NCBI GenBank assembly: GCA_045654245.1
Contig: JAZOMX010000007.1
Location: 1 to 52,628, forward strand
Source: UBA10677 sp045654245
GTDB lineage: Bacteria; Bacillota; Clostridia; Christensenellales; Pumilibacteraceae
Direction: 5' to 3'
DNA: 52,628 bases
Each line of letters begins with the position of its first letter. The stretch's first letter is position 1. The notes under the pieces are model-generated. The model did not search any database. It saw only the letters and a list, made by a program, of their open reading frames with translations, and was not told where the DNA came from. Position numbers and translations under genes: made by a program. Positions 7,718 through 17,210 of the stretch are shown one piece after another.

Positions 7718-10546
7718 TTAGTGCGTTAATTTTTCTATGAGGTTATAAACTAGGCGGTCGGCTACTGGCGAACCGATTTTTTGCAATAGTTCAAAAGTAG
7801 AGAAATAAACCTTACCCTTGCCGTAGCAAACGCCTAACGCTCCGTAAGTAAGTCCGTATCCACCCTCGACACCGTAAAATCCCGTAAGTATTCCCGGGCA
7901 AACGATATCGTCAGGAGTAATCGCCGTATTGATTGACTTGTGCGGGAAAACGCCTTCAAAACGGTAAAGTTCCATCATTTTGTCGCCAAGCCCGTCGAAA
8001 AGAACTTTGTCGTTTAGCAAATATTCCTTATGATATAACCAGTCTCTATGATTAGAAACGGTCATATCGGGCACTACTTTTCGCAAAACTTCAAGCATTT
8101 CTTCGCTCGAAAAAATATTATCGTCAAGGAAAACTAGCGTTGCGCCCTCTTTTGCCGAGGCAATTAGTTCGAGAGCCTCGCTAGGATTAACCGAGCCTGC
8201 GAAAACGAGATTGTCGCCCTTTATATAAGGTTTAGTCTTTACTATATCGCCAAGGTTTGCACCGATAACGGCAACTTCGCTCTCGCTCTTTTTCTTGTCG
8301 TAGATATGGAAAATCGTTTCGTTCGCAAAAGCGCTACCCTCGTCTAACACCGCCGTAAAGGTATATTCCCCCTCGGTTAGGTCAAGCGTAAATTCTTTCT
8401 TGATTACGGGTGTAGCAAGGTCGTTAGCGTCTAGCGTAAACTTTTGCTCGAAAGTAGTAACTACTCCCTCTTTGCCCGTTATTGCAAAGCGCGCGTTATA
8501 CTCGCCCGAGCGAAGTACACCGTCGCTTGCAAGCACCGCCTCTAGCGTAATAGGTTCGCCCTCGTATGCGCTAGCAGGCGCAAACAAACACCAGCGAAGG
8601 TTTGCCCAGCCGTCCGCAACTACGTCGAACATTTGAGGTTTCCATCTGCGCCAGTACGACCATAGTCCCTCTCCGCACATACCGTGGTCGAGTAATCCCG
8701 TTAGAGAATATCCCGAAATCTTGGGGTTAGAACGGATTAGGTCGAATATGCGTTTTCTCTCTTCGGCGTTAAGACGCTGACTGTCTTTAAGCACGCTTTC
8801 GGGGAAAGGATATAGTTTATCTAGTCCAAGGCGGTAAAAATCACGCTCAAAATCAACGCTTTGGCGGTATAGCCAAGCGCTATCTTCTAGGTCGGTGCGT
8901 TCTCCGTGCTGAACGAAGTTTTTATACTCCTCTATTACGTTAAACTGCGCACCTACGCCAAACTCGGAGAAGAATTTTGCCTTACCGCAATCTTGTCCTA
9001 GCGTTCTTATTCTGTTTGCATCTTCCTCGTTTATAGGCGCTTGTGGATAAAAATGCACGTCGCCAACGTTTACTCCACAATGTTGTTCAATCGGCTGATT
9101 TCGTTCGCCCTCGTCGCCAAACGCCTTTTCCCACTCGTTTGAGAACGGATTACTTACAGAACCTATCAAGTAATCGTTATCCCACCTACCGCTACTTAAA
9201 ATAACCGTTCGAGCGGTATCGAGCGCACGGAGTTTAGGCAAGAACGCAACCGCCGTTCTAAAAATACTGCTTTCAAAAGTCTCGTTAAGCATACCCCAAA
9301 CAACGATACTCGTTCTGTTTCTATCTCGCTTAACCATTTTCGCCGTAGCGTTTTCCCAACGCCAAGCAAGGTCACTCTCTTCTCCTACGGGGATAGACGG
9401 ATGACGGGAAAGCATTTCCTTAAACTCGTCGGAATTTTTCCAAGTGTCGATTGCCGAGTACGACATACACCACGACGCAAAACACTCTTCGTATAAAAGC
9501 AAGCCTATTTCGTCGGCAACGTCGATTTGCTCGGGACGGAACATTCCAGCGATTGAGCGGAGCGTATTAAAGCCCGAAGCCTTTGCGTAAATTAAATCCT
9601 GTCGTATTTGCTCGGGGCGAACGGGGAACATTTGTCCTATCGGAAAAGCGTTGCCCGTGTGCGCACTCTTTAAGAAAATCTTTTTGCCGTTAAGGTAGAA
9701 AAATCCGTCCTTAACTAAAAATTCACGGAAACCAAACCTCTGTTTTTTCTCGTGCTCGCCGTACTTCGTACTAAGGGTAATCGTTATATCGTACAAGAAC
9801 GGATTATCCGTGCTCCACGGCTTAACGTCTGGCACGACGAAAGAAATCTCGTGATTGCTTTTACCTTTTTTTACAGTAACGGGTATGCTTTTTTCGCCCA
9901 CTTTACCGCCTAATCCCGACCTTTCGCCAACTGCTAAAGTTAGCGTACCGTCAAGGTCACGCTCGCTGTAAGTAGTAACGGTAAGCGAAAGTTCGCCCGT
10001 CTTATAATCGCCGAGCAAATAGTAGTCGTCTATGCTAGCGCTCGGCACGACTTCGAGAGAGACGGAATACCACAAGCCTCCGTGATTGAGCGTACTGCCT
10101 GCTCGCTTAACCACTTCTTTGTTGCGGTGCGGAATATTCATAAGCGTAAGCCCGTCTATCGTTTTATCGGCAGGGTTTATTATTCTTACCGCCAAGAGGT
10201 TCTCTTGCTCTAACTTAACCTTGTCCGTAACTTCGAACTCGAAGGGCGTTTCTCCGCCTTCGTCCTCTCCCAAAAATTCGCCGTTAAGCCAAACTTCAGC
10301 CTTGTAGTCAGCACCACCGAATTTGAGTAAAACTCTGTCCGTTTCGGCTTTATCAAACCGTGGCGTAAACTTACACCAGTAATACGCTACACCGTGATAA
10401 TCAGGGAAAAATTGCTGTATAATTGAGGGAACGAAAGCCGGTACGGCGCTTTCTGCGATTGCTTTTTCATAACCTTTTTTCTTACCCTCGTTGCTTTCAT
10501 CTTTTGCGATAAACCACTCGTTTTCTAAATTAAATAGTCCTATCAT
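7718..10546 (-). CDS. Glycoside hydrolase family 2 (beta-galactosidase/beta-glucuronidase-like)
   Basis: Retaining glycosidase of GH2. The 942-residue protein has a jelly-roll sugar-binding domain (~30-190), an Ig-like domain (~190-290), and a TIM barrel starting near the segment LNGKKIFLKSAHTGN. The acid/base Glu is near residue 421 in WGMLNETF and the nucleophile Glu near residue 527 in FFSEFG. About 350 further residues form accessory beta domains. No signal peptide, so a cytoplasmic enzyme is expected. The substrate is not determined: family members act on beta-galactosides, glucuronides or mannosides. It starts 2 bp after metH's stop, its GGAGAG lies within the metH end, and it is therefore in the metF-metH operon, which is unusual company. 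Confidence 0.85.
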   Translation of the reverse strand: MIGLFNLENEWFIAKDESNEGKKKGYEKAIAESAVPAFVPSIIQQFFPDYHGVAYYWCKFTPRFDKAETDRVLLKFGGADYKAEVWLNGEFLGEDEGGETPFEFEVTDKVKLEQENLLAVRIINPADKTIDGLTLMNIPHRNKEVVKRAGSTLNHGGLWYSVSLEVVPSASIDDYYLLGDYKTGELSLTVTTYSERDLDGTLTLAVGERSGLGGKVGEKSIPVTVKKGKSNHEISFVVPDVKPWSTDNPFLYDITITLSTKYGEHEKKQRFGFREFLVKDGFFYLNGKKIFLKSAHTGNAFPIGQMFPVRPEQIRQDLIYAKASGFNTLRSIAGMFRPEQIDVADEIGLLLYEECFASWCMSYSAIDTWKNSDEFKEMLSRHPSIPVGEESDLAWRWENATAKMVKRDRNRTSIVVWGMLNETFESSIFRTAVAFLPKLRALDTARTVILSSGRWDNDYLIGSVSNPFSNEWEKAFGDEGERNQPIEQHCGVNVGDVHFYPQAPINEEDANRIRTLGQDCGKAKFFSEFGVGAQFNVIEEYKNFVQHGERTDLEDSAWLYRQSVDFERDFYRLGLDKLYPFPESVLKDSQRLNAEERKRIFDLIRSNPKISGYSLTGLLDHGMCGEGLWSYWRRWKPQMFDVVADGWANLRWCLFAPASAYEGEPITLEAVLASDGVLRSGEYNARFAITGKEGVVTTFEQKFTLDANDLATPVIKKEFTLDLTEGEYTFTAVLDEGSAFANETIFHIYDKKKSESEVAVIGANLGDIVKTKPYIKGDNLVFAGSVNPSEALELIASAKEGATLVFLDDNIFSSEEMLEVLRKVVPDMTVSNHRDWLYHKEYLLNDKVLFDGLGDKMMELYRFEGVFPHKSINTAITPDDIVCPGILTGFYGVEGGYGLTYGALGVCYGKGKVYFSTFELLQKIGSPVADRLVYNLIEKLTH

Positions 10547-10548
10547 TA

Positions 10549-12954
10549 TTACTCTCCAAAAACTTTTTTTGCAATCGAAACTGAGGCGTTAGCATCCTTT
10601 GCGTAATAGTCCGCTCCGATTTTTTTAGCATAACTGTCTGTTAAAACTGCTCCGCCTACCATAACTGCGCAGTCGGGACAATTTTCTTTTAATTTCTTTA
10701 CCGTCTCTTCCATATTGATTACCGTAGTCGTCATAAGCGCAGAAAGACCAACCAGACGAACTTTCTTCTCTTTTACCGTGCTAACGACCAAATCAATATC
10801 GGTATTTTTTCCAAGGTCGATTATATTGTAACCGTAGTTTTCAAGCACTACTTTGACGATATTCTTTCCGATATCGTGAATATCGCCCTTGACGGTAGCA
10901 AGCACGATTGTTTCGCCTACTCGCTCTCCGTCCGAGCCCTTAATTGCCTTTTTAACCTCGTCAAAACCTAGTTTTGCCGTCTCGGCGGAAGTAATTAGTT
11001 GAGGCAAGAATATCTTTCCAGCCTCGTAAAGCCGTCCCACCTCGTCGAGAGCGGGAATAAGATATTCGTTTACCACCTCTAGCGCAGGCGTATTTTGTAG
11101 AAGGCTCGCCGTCCTCTCTTTTACAGAAGTAAGACCTTTTACTATTAGGCGAGTAAACTCCTTCTTTTCGTCGCCACCCTCAATTTTCTCTACCGAAGTA
11201 GTGGCGTTATCTTTTTTTACCGCAACCGAAAACAGTCTTGCTTTGTCCTCGTCGGTACAAGCCGAAATATACTCTTCGGCGTTTTTATCATAATTAAATA
11301 GTACGGCGTGCGCACGCAAAGCGTAAGCCATAGCGGACGAGTTCGGATTTATAATCGCAAAATCTAGCCCGTAAGATAGCGCCGTTACTAAAAATGCGGA
11401 GTTGATATAATCACGCTCGGGCAAACCGAACGAAATATTAGACACGCCCAGCGCCGTTTTTACGCCCAAGCCCTCTTTTACCATTTTAATAGCGTTTAGC
11501 GTTTCTATCGCTTGCGTTGGCTCTGCCGAAACGGTAAGCGTTAGACAGTCGATAATAATATTCTCTCTCGCTATTCCGTATTTATCCGCCTCACGAACTA
11601 TTCGCTCCGCTATCTCGTAACGCTTTTTAGCGCTATTTGGCACTCCGTTTTCGTCAAGACATAGTCCTATTACTGCCGAACCGTATTTCTTAACGAGGGG
11701 GAACACCTTGTCCATAGACGAGCGTTCGCCGTTTACCGAATTTACGATTGCCTTTCCTACGAAAGCACGAAGCCCCGCCTCTAACGCCTCGGCAGAGGGC
11801 GAGTCTATCGATAGCGGAAGAGGAGAAACGGAAGATACGGTAAGCACCGCTTTCTTCATAAGGCTCTTCTCGTCCGCACCGGGTACTCCCGTGTTAATAT
11901 CTAAAAGAGATGCGCCAGCCTCCGTTTGTTCTACCGCTTGAGAGAGGATATACGCCTCGTCACCGCTTAAATACGCCTCTTTAAGTCTCTTTTTGCCCGT
12001 TGGGTTAAGTCTTTCGCCTATCGCAAGCGGTTTGTCCGCTAATACGGTATTAGTCGCCGAACACAGAGCGAGTGTTTTGATTTTCTCGGCGCGGTTAACC
12101 TCTACGCCCTCTCTAACTACTCTACAAAGCGCGCGAATAAAATCGGGGCTAGTTCCACAGCAACCGCCTATAACTACTGCTCCTTCTCGCAAAATTTCCT
12201 TGCACTGCTCGGCAAAATCGGTAGGAGTTAGCGTGTATTTTCCGTCCTCGTTTGGCAAACCTGCGTTGGGCTTAGCCACTAGCGGTAAGTCCGTATAACG
12301 AGCAATCTCTCTTATAATCGGCGCAAAAGCGTTAGGACCTAGCGAACAGTTTACGCCAAGCGCGTCAACGCCTAGTCCCGTCATTGTTAGCGCAAATGCA
12401 GACGGCGAAACGCCCGTAAAAGTGCGTCCGTCACGCTCGAAAGTCATAGTCGTAACAACGGGTAAATCGGTGTTTTCTTTGACGGCAAGCACGCCTTGAC
12501 GGAGTTCGCCAAGCGAAGAAAAGGTCTCCATTACCACCAAATCCGCTCCCGCTCTCTCGCCTGCAATCGCTATTTCTTTATAGTAATTATAAGCCTCGTC
12601 CGCAGTAAGCGGTCCGCTTGGCTCGAATAGTTTTCCGATAGGACCTATGTCAAGCGCAACGAACGCTCTTTTATTCGCCACGGTTTTAGCGAGGGCAACG
12701 GCGGACGAAACCACTTCTTGCACTTTTTCGTCTGAACCTAGTTTGTATGCGTTTGCACCAAAAGTGTTGGTATAAACCACTTCCGCTCCTGCGTTTATAT
12801 ACTCGTCGTGCACGGACGAAATTAGATCGGAGTCAGTAATAGAAAGTAGTTCGGGCGACTTACCCGTCTCTAAGCCCTTTGAAAAGAGCACCGTTCCCAT
12901 AGCCCCGTCTAAAATAATCGGCTTATTTTGTTTTAACCTTTCTTTGAAAGTCAT
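10549..12954 (-). CDS. metH: Cobalamin-dependent methionine synthase without reactivation domain
   Basis: Transfers a methyl group from 5-methyltetrahydrofolate to homocysteine through cobalamin. The 801 residues hold a homocysteine/zinc domain (~1-290, ending in the zinc Cys pair GGCCG near 265), a pterin-binding domain (~315-560), a cobalamin cap (~600-680), and a Rossmann cobalamin-binding domain with DIHDIGKN near residue 690 carrying the lower-ligand His. The ~330-residue AdoMet-binding reactivation domain of E. coli MetH (1,227 residues) is absent. A separate reactivation protein may exist elsewhere, as in other Clostridia. It follows metF by 14 bp, and metF makes its methyl donor. Confidence 0.92.
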   Translation of the reverse strand: MTFKERLKQNKPIILDGAMGTVLFSKGLETGKSPELLSITDSDLISSVHDEYINAGAEVVYTNTFGANAYKLGSDEKVQEVVSSAVALAKTVANKRAFVALDIGPIGKLFEPSGPLTADEAYNYYKEIAIAGERAGADLVVMETFSSLGELRQGVLAVKENTDLPVVTTMTFERDGRTFTGVSPSAFALTMTGLGVDALGVNCSLGPNAFAPIIREIARYTDLPLVAKPNAGLPNEDGKYTLTPTDFAEQCKEILREGAVVIGGCCGTSPDFIRALCRVVREGVEVNRAEKIKTLALCSATNTVLADKPLAIGERLNPTGKKRLKEAYLSGDEAYILSQAVEQTEAGASLLDINTGVPGADEKSLMKKAVLTVSSVSPLPLSIDSPSAEALEAGLRAFVGKAIVNSVNGERSSMDKVFPLVKKYGSAVIGLCLDENGVPNSAKKRYEIAERIVREADKYGIARENIIIDCLTLTVSAEPTQAIETLNAIKMVKEGLGVKTALGVSNISFGLPERDYINSAFLVTALSYGLDFAIINPNSSAMAYALRAHAVLFNYDKNAEEYISACTDEDKARLFSVAVKKDNATTSVEKIEGGDEKKEFTRLIVKGLTSVKERTASLLQNTPALEVVNEYLIPALDEVGRLYEAGKIFLPQLITSAETAKLGFDEVKKAIKGSDGERVGETIVLATVKGDIHDIGKNIVKVVLENYGYNIIDLGKNTDIDLVVSTVKEKKVRLVGLSALMTTTVINMEETVKKLKENCPDCAVMVGGAVLTDSYAKKIGADYYAKDANASVSIAKKVFGE

Positions 12955-12968
12955 TATTTCTTCTCCGT

Positions 12969-13838
12969 TTAGCAGTTTACTTTCTCAATTAGCGAGCGCA
13001 CGTTTTCGGTTATTCTACGAGCAACGACAGGGTTGTTCATAATGTAGAGGTGGATTCCGTTTACGCCCCCTGCGATTAGGTCGGCGATTTGCTCAGTCGC
13101 AAAAGCAATACCGGCGTCCATAAGGGACTTTTCGTCGTTGCCGTAACGAGCAATCATACGAGAAAGATTAGACGGGATTTTTACGCCTGCCATACCCACT
13201 ATTCTATTAATTTGATTAGGCTTGACTATCGGCATAATTCCCGCTTGAATAGGTACGCTTATTCCCGCTAAATCTACGAGCGAAAGAAACTCGAAAAAGT
13301 CGTCGTTGTCGAAAAACAACTGACTATTAAGATGCGTAACTCCGCTCTCCACTTTCTTTTTAAGGTTCTTCAAATCCTCGTACTTATTCTTCGCCTCTAA
13401 ATGACCTTCGGGATAACAAGCACCCGCTAGGTTAAGCGTGGGCTCTACGGTGCGAAGATACGACACTAGTTCGCTAGCATACTTAAAGTCGCCCTCGGCT
13501 ACGCCTTCGTAACGGTCTCCACGAAGAGCAAGTACGTTTTCTACGCCCACTTCTTTAAGCGAGGCAAGCACGCCCTTAATATCCTCTTTCGTATTGCCCA
13601 TACAGGTTAAATGCGCAAGGGGTTCAATTCCCTCCGCTTTAACTGCGCGTGCAAGGTCGGCGGTATTTTTGCAACCGTCTCCACCCGCTCCGTAAGTGAT
13701 TGATATGTAATCTGGGTTAAGACCTTTGAGTTCTTTGAGCGTGCTATACACCGTATCTACCGCCGAGTAAACCTTGGGCGGAAATACCTCGAACGAATAC
13801 ACACACTTTTTCTTGTCAAACAACTCTCTAATATTCAT
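12969..13838 (-). CDS. metF: 5,10-methylenetetrahydrofolate reductase
   Basis: Reduces 5,10-methylene-THF to 5-methyl-THF with FAD, supplying MetH encoded next. The 289-residue TIM barrel has the N-terminal YSFEVFPPK motif (Glu17) and the ALRGD motif, with the Asp near the flavin, both expected for the family. It is first in the metF-metH-GH2 operon, behind a near-perfect promoter at 13887-13915. The ~42-nt leader is too short for a SAM or B12 riboswitch, so any control would be by a protein at the promoter. Confidence 0.92.
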   Translation of the reverse strand: MNIRELFDKKKCVYSFEVFPPKVYSAVDTVYSTLKELKGLNPDYISITYGAGGDGCKNTADLARAVKAEGIEPLAHLTCMGNTKEDIKGVLASLKEVGVENVLALRGDRYEGVAEGDFKYASELVSYLRTVEPTLNLAGACYPEGHLEAKNKYEDLKNLKKKVESGVTHLNSQLFFDNDDFFEFLSLVDLAGISVPIQAGIMPIVKPNQINRIVGMAGVKIPSNLSRMIARYGNDEKSLMDAGIAFATEQIADLIAGGVNGIHLYIMNNPVVARRITENVRSLIEKVNC

Positions 13839-13886
13839 ACTATCTTCCCTCGTTTATTGCTACGCATAATCGTTTATATACGAAAT

Positions 13887-13915
13887 ATTATACTCTTTTT
13901 ATAAAACAATGTCAA
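13887..13915 (-). promoter_or_regulatory. Promoter of metF-metH-GH2 operon
   Basis: Minus strand: -35 TTGACA (13915-13910), 17-bp spacer, -10 TATAAT (13892-13887). Both hexamers match consensus. Confidence 0.9.
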
Positions 13916-13948
13916 TGCGATTTTCAAATAATGCTTAAGTTTTATGCT

Positions 13949-13979
13949 AAAAAGAAAAAGCGTAGTACAACTACGCTTT
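13949..13979 (-). terminator. Terminator of the pyr operon
   Basis: Minus-strand stem AAAGCGTAGT / ACTACGCTTT with a 3-nt loop, then a U-rich run. It lies 14 bp beyond the carB stop. Confidence 0.88.
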
Positions 13980-13992
13980 CGCTTTTCATTTT

Positions 13993-16900
13993 TTACTCTT
14001 CGATATCTTGGAGCGCAACGGGAGTAAGTTCTCCGTCCGTTTTGCCTACTTTAAGCGCCTCAACGAACGCCGTTACGGTGTCTAGCGAAGTGAATACGTT
14101 AACTCCGCTCTCTACTGCTAGACGGCGAATTCTAAATCCGTCGCGACGGGTATTTCTTCCCTTGGTGGGAGTGTTAATGATAAGTTTAACCTTACCCGAC
14201 TTAATCATTTTTTCGATATCGTCGCTCTTTTGGAGTTTGCCTACCTCTTCGACCTCAACACCGTTTTCGCGTAGCGCGTGCGCCGTGCCCTCGGTTGCGT
14301 AGAGGTTATAGCCGAGCGAGAACAAATCTTTTGCTAGAGGTATCATCTCTTGCTTGCTCTTGTTAGAAACGGAAATGAAAATTCCGCCCTTGCTCATATT
14401 GATACCGCTTGCGTAAAGACCTTTTAGTATTGCCTCGCCGACGGTGGACGCAAGTCCTAGAACCTCGCCCGTCGATTTCATTTCGGGGCTTAGCGAAATC
14501 TCGAGTTCGGGTATCTTGTCGTTACTAAATACGGGAACTTTGATTGCAAAGTACTTGGACTTTTTGTATAGTCCCGTGCCGTATCCCATATCGGCTAGGC
14601 TCTCGCCAAAGCAACAACGAGTTGCTAGTTGCACCATAGGAATTCCCGTTACCTTGCTGATGTAAGGTACGGTACGGCTAGAACGGGGGTTAACCTCGAT
14701 AATGTAAATCTCGTCGCCTTTTAAGATGAACTGAATATTGATAAGACCTACCGTCTTAGTTCCCATAGCGAGTTTTTCGGTAATCTCGATAAGGTTATCT
14801 ACCGTGTCGCCTAGGAATGAGGACGGATATCTCGAAATACTGTCGCCACTATGAACGCCCGTTTTTTCGATATGCTCCATAATACCGGGGATAAGAACGT
14901 TCTTGCCGTCGCAAATTGCGTCAACTTCTAGTTCTTTTCCGGAAATATACTGGTCAACGAGGATAGGATGCTCTTGGATATTTACGTTGATAATATCCAT
15001 ATAGTCTTTAATCTCGCTGTCCGAGTAAGCAATTTCCATACCTTGTCCACCAAGAACGTACGAAGGACGAACTAGAACGGGATAACCAAGTTCGTGAGCG
15101 GCGTCTAACGCCTCTTCCTTGGTATATACCGTCTTTCCTTGCGGACGGAGAATATGTAGTCTTTCGAGGAGTTTATCGAACTCTTCTCTATCTTCTGCGT
15201 CGTTAATCGACTCTACGGTAGTACCCAAAATCTTAAATCCGCCGTCGGCAACAGTCTTAGCGAGTTTAATCGCCGTTTGTCCGCCGAACTGTACGATTAC
15301 GCCGTCGGGTTGCTCGAGTTCAAGAACGTTAAGCACTTCCTCGGGGGTGAGAGGCTCGAAGTAAAGTCTGTCCGAAATATCGAAGTCAGTCGATACGGTT
15401 TCGGGGTTATTGTTAATAATAATAGCCTCGTAACCTGCGCTCTTAATCGCCTTTATACATTGAACGGAGCAGTAGTCGAACTCTACGCCTTGTCCGATAC
15501 GAATAGGACCGCTACCTAATACCACGATTTTTTTGTTATGCGTGGGAATCGACTCGTTCTCTTCTTCGTAAGTCGAATAGTAATAGGGGCTTACCGCCTC
15601 AAACTCTGCAGCGCAAGTATCTACCATTTTGTACGCAGGTAAAACGCCAAAGCCTTTTCTTATATTTCTAATCTCGCCCTCGCTTACTCCAGCGAACTGC
15701 GCGATTGCTCTATCGGAGAAACCTTTTCTCTTAATCGAGCGCATAAACGACGCGGTAAGGCAATCGAGTTTTTCTCTCTTTATGAGTTCTTCGGTATCAA
15801 CGATTGCTTTAAGTTTGGTCAAGAACCACTTGTCAATCGTCGTAATTTCGTTAATGAGGTTAACCGAAACACCTTTACGAAGAGCGGCGCAAATGCAGAA
15901 TAAACGCTCGTCGTTCTTTACCGTGAGTTGACAGTAAAGTTGGTCCTTGGTCATTTTGTTGTACTTGGGATAGTCAAGCGAGTTAAAGCCTAGTTCGAGT
16001 GAGCGTACCGACTTTAAGATAGCCTCTTCGAAGTTTGCGCCGATACTCATAACCTCGCCCGTAGCCTTCATTCTCGTTCCAAGAGTTTTGTTAGCCTCGG
16101 TAAACTTATCGAACGGCCAACGGGGGAATTTGCATACGACGTAGTCAATCGTCGGCTCGAAACAAGCGTAAGTCGTCTTGGTTACTCCGTTTAGAATTTC
16201 GTCAAGATTATATCCGATTGCAACGAGCGTTGCTACTTTCGCTATCGGATATCCCGTAGCCTTACTAGCGAGCGCAGACGAACGGGAAACACGGGGGTTT
16301 ACCTCAATTACGGCGTACTCCATAGAGGTCGGGTTAAGCGCGAACTGAACGTTACAGCCTCCGCAAATCTTAAGAGCGGAAATAATGTTGAGCGCTGCGC
16401 CACGGAGCATTTTATACTCCTCGTCACGAAGAGTTTGCGCAGGAGCAAGAACGATACTGTCGCCCGTGTGGATACCAACGGGGTCGAGGTTTTCCATACT
16501 ACAAATAGTAATCGAGTTGTCGCTCTGGTCACGCATAACCTCGAACTCGATTTCTTTCCAACCCGAAACGCATTTCTCGATTAGGCATTGTGTTACTCTC
16601 GACGCTTTTAGTCCTCTAGCGCAAATCTCACGGAGTTCGTGTTCGTTCTCGGCAATACCGCCACCCGTTCCGCCTAGCGTGTAGGCAGGACGAACGATAA
16701 GCGGATAGCCCGACTTGTCGGCAAACGCTACGGCGTCCTCTACCGTGTTGGTAATAATCGAATCGATACAAGGCTCGCCGATTTCTTCCATAGTGTTTTT
16801 GAAAAGTTCACGGTCCTCGCTCTTTTTAATTGACTCTACGGTAGTACCTAGTAGTCTAACGCCTTGCTCTTCTAAAAATCCGCTTTCAGCAAGTTCGCAC

Positions 16901-17196
16901 GCAAGGTTTAGTCCCGTTTGACCACCAAGCGTAGGCAAAATGCTGTCAGGCTTTTCTTTTCTTATAATGTTTTTCAATACTTCGGGAGTAAGAGGCTCGA
17001 GGTAAACTCTCGACGCCATTTCCTTATCCGTCATTATCGTAGCAGGGTTGGAGTTTACCAAAATAGTGTAAATTCCCTCCGCTTTAAGCGCTCTACAAGC
17101 CTGCGTTCCAGCGTAGTCGAACTCTGCCGCTTGACCGATTGCAATCGGACCACTACCGATAATTAGTACTCTTTTTATTGATTTATCTCTTGGCAT
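13993..17196 (-). CDS. carB: Carbamoyl-phosphate synthase large subunit
   Basis: Makes carbamoyl phosphate from bicarbonate, ammonia and two ATP for pyrimidine (and arginine) synthesis. The 1,067 residues are the standard length. Two homologous ATP-grasp halves are visible, each opening with a GSGPI..GQ..EFDY motif near residues 13 and 570. An allosteric MGS-like domain follows from about 935, with the GYNLYATEGTA region. Catalytic signatures appear intact. It is last in the pyr operon, 14 bp after carA. Because its partner CarA has lost the glutaminase triad (see carA), CarB may depend on free ammonia. Confidence 0.96.
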   Translation of the reverse strand: MPRDKSIKRVLIIGSGPIAIGQAAEFDYAGTQACRALKAEGIYTILVNSNPATIMTDKEMASRVYLEPLTPEVLKNIIRKEKPDSILPTLGGQTGLNLACELAESGFLEEQGVRLLGTTVESIKKSEDRELFKNTMEEIGEPCIDSIITNTVEDAVAFADKSGYPLIVRPAYTLGGTGGGIAENEHELREICARGLKASRVTQCLIEKCVSGWKEIEFEVMRDQSDNSITICSMENLDPVGIHTGDSIVLAPAQTLRDEEYKMLRGAALNIISALKICGGCNVQFALNPTSMEYAVIEVNPRVSRSSALASKATGYPIAKVATLVAIGYNLDEILNGVTKTTYACFEPTIDYVVCKFPRWPFDKFTEANKTLGTRMKATGEVMSIGANFEEAILKSVRSLELGFNSLDYPKYNKMTKDQLYCQLTVKNDERLFCICAALRKGVSVNLINEITTIDKWFLTKLKAIVDTEELIKREKLDCLTASFMRSIKRKGFSDRAIAQFAGVSEGEIRNIRKGFGVLPAYKMVDTCAAEFEAVSPYYYSTYEEENESIPTHNKKIVVLGSGPIRIGQGVEFDYCSVQCIKAIKSAGYEAIIINNNPETVSTDFDISDRLYFEPLTPEEVLNVLELEQPDGVIVQFGGQTAIKLAKTVADGGFKILGTTVESINDAEDREEFDKLLERLHILRPQGKTVYTKEEALDAAHELGYPVLVRPSYVLGGQGMEIAYSDSEIKDYMDIINVNIQEHPILVDQYISGKELEVDAICDGKNVLIPGIMEHIEKTGVHSGDSISRYPSSFLGDTVDNLIEITEKLAMGTKTVGLINIQFILKGDEIYIIEVNPRSSRTVPYISKVTGIPMVQLATRCCFGESLADMGYGTGLYKKSKYFAIKVPVFSNDKIPELEISLSPEMKSTGEVLGLASTVGEAILKGLYASGINMSKGGIFISVSNKSKQEMIPLAKDLFSLGYNLYATEGTAHALRENGVEVEEVGKLQKSDDIEKMIKSGKVKLIINTPTKGRNTRRDGFRIRRLAVESGVNVFTSLDTVTAFVEALKVGKTDGELTPVALQDIEE

Positions 17197-17210
17197 AGTC
17201 GTTCCCTCCG

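Noticed and set aside
13839..13886. SAM or cobalamin riboswitch ahead of metF
   Set aside because: Only about 42 nt lie between the predicted start of transcription and metF, too short for either aptamer.
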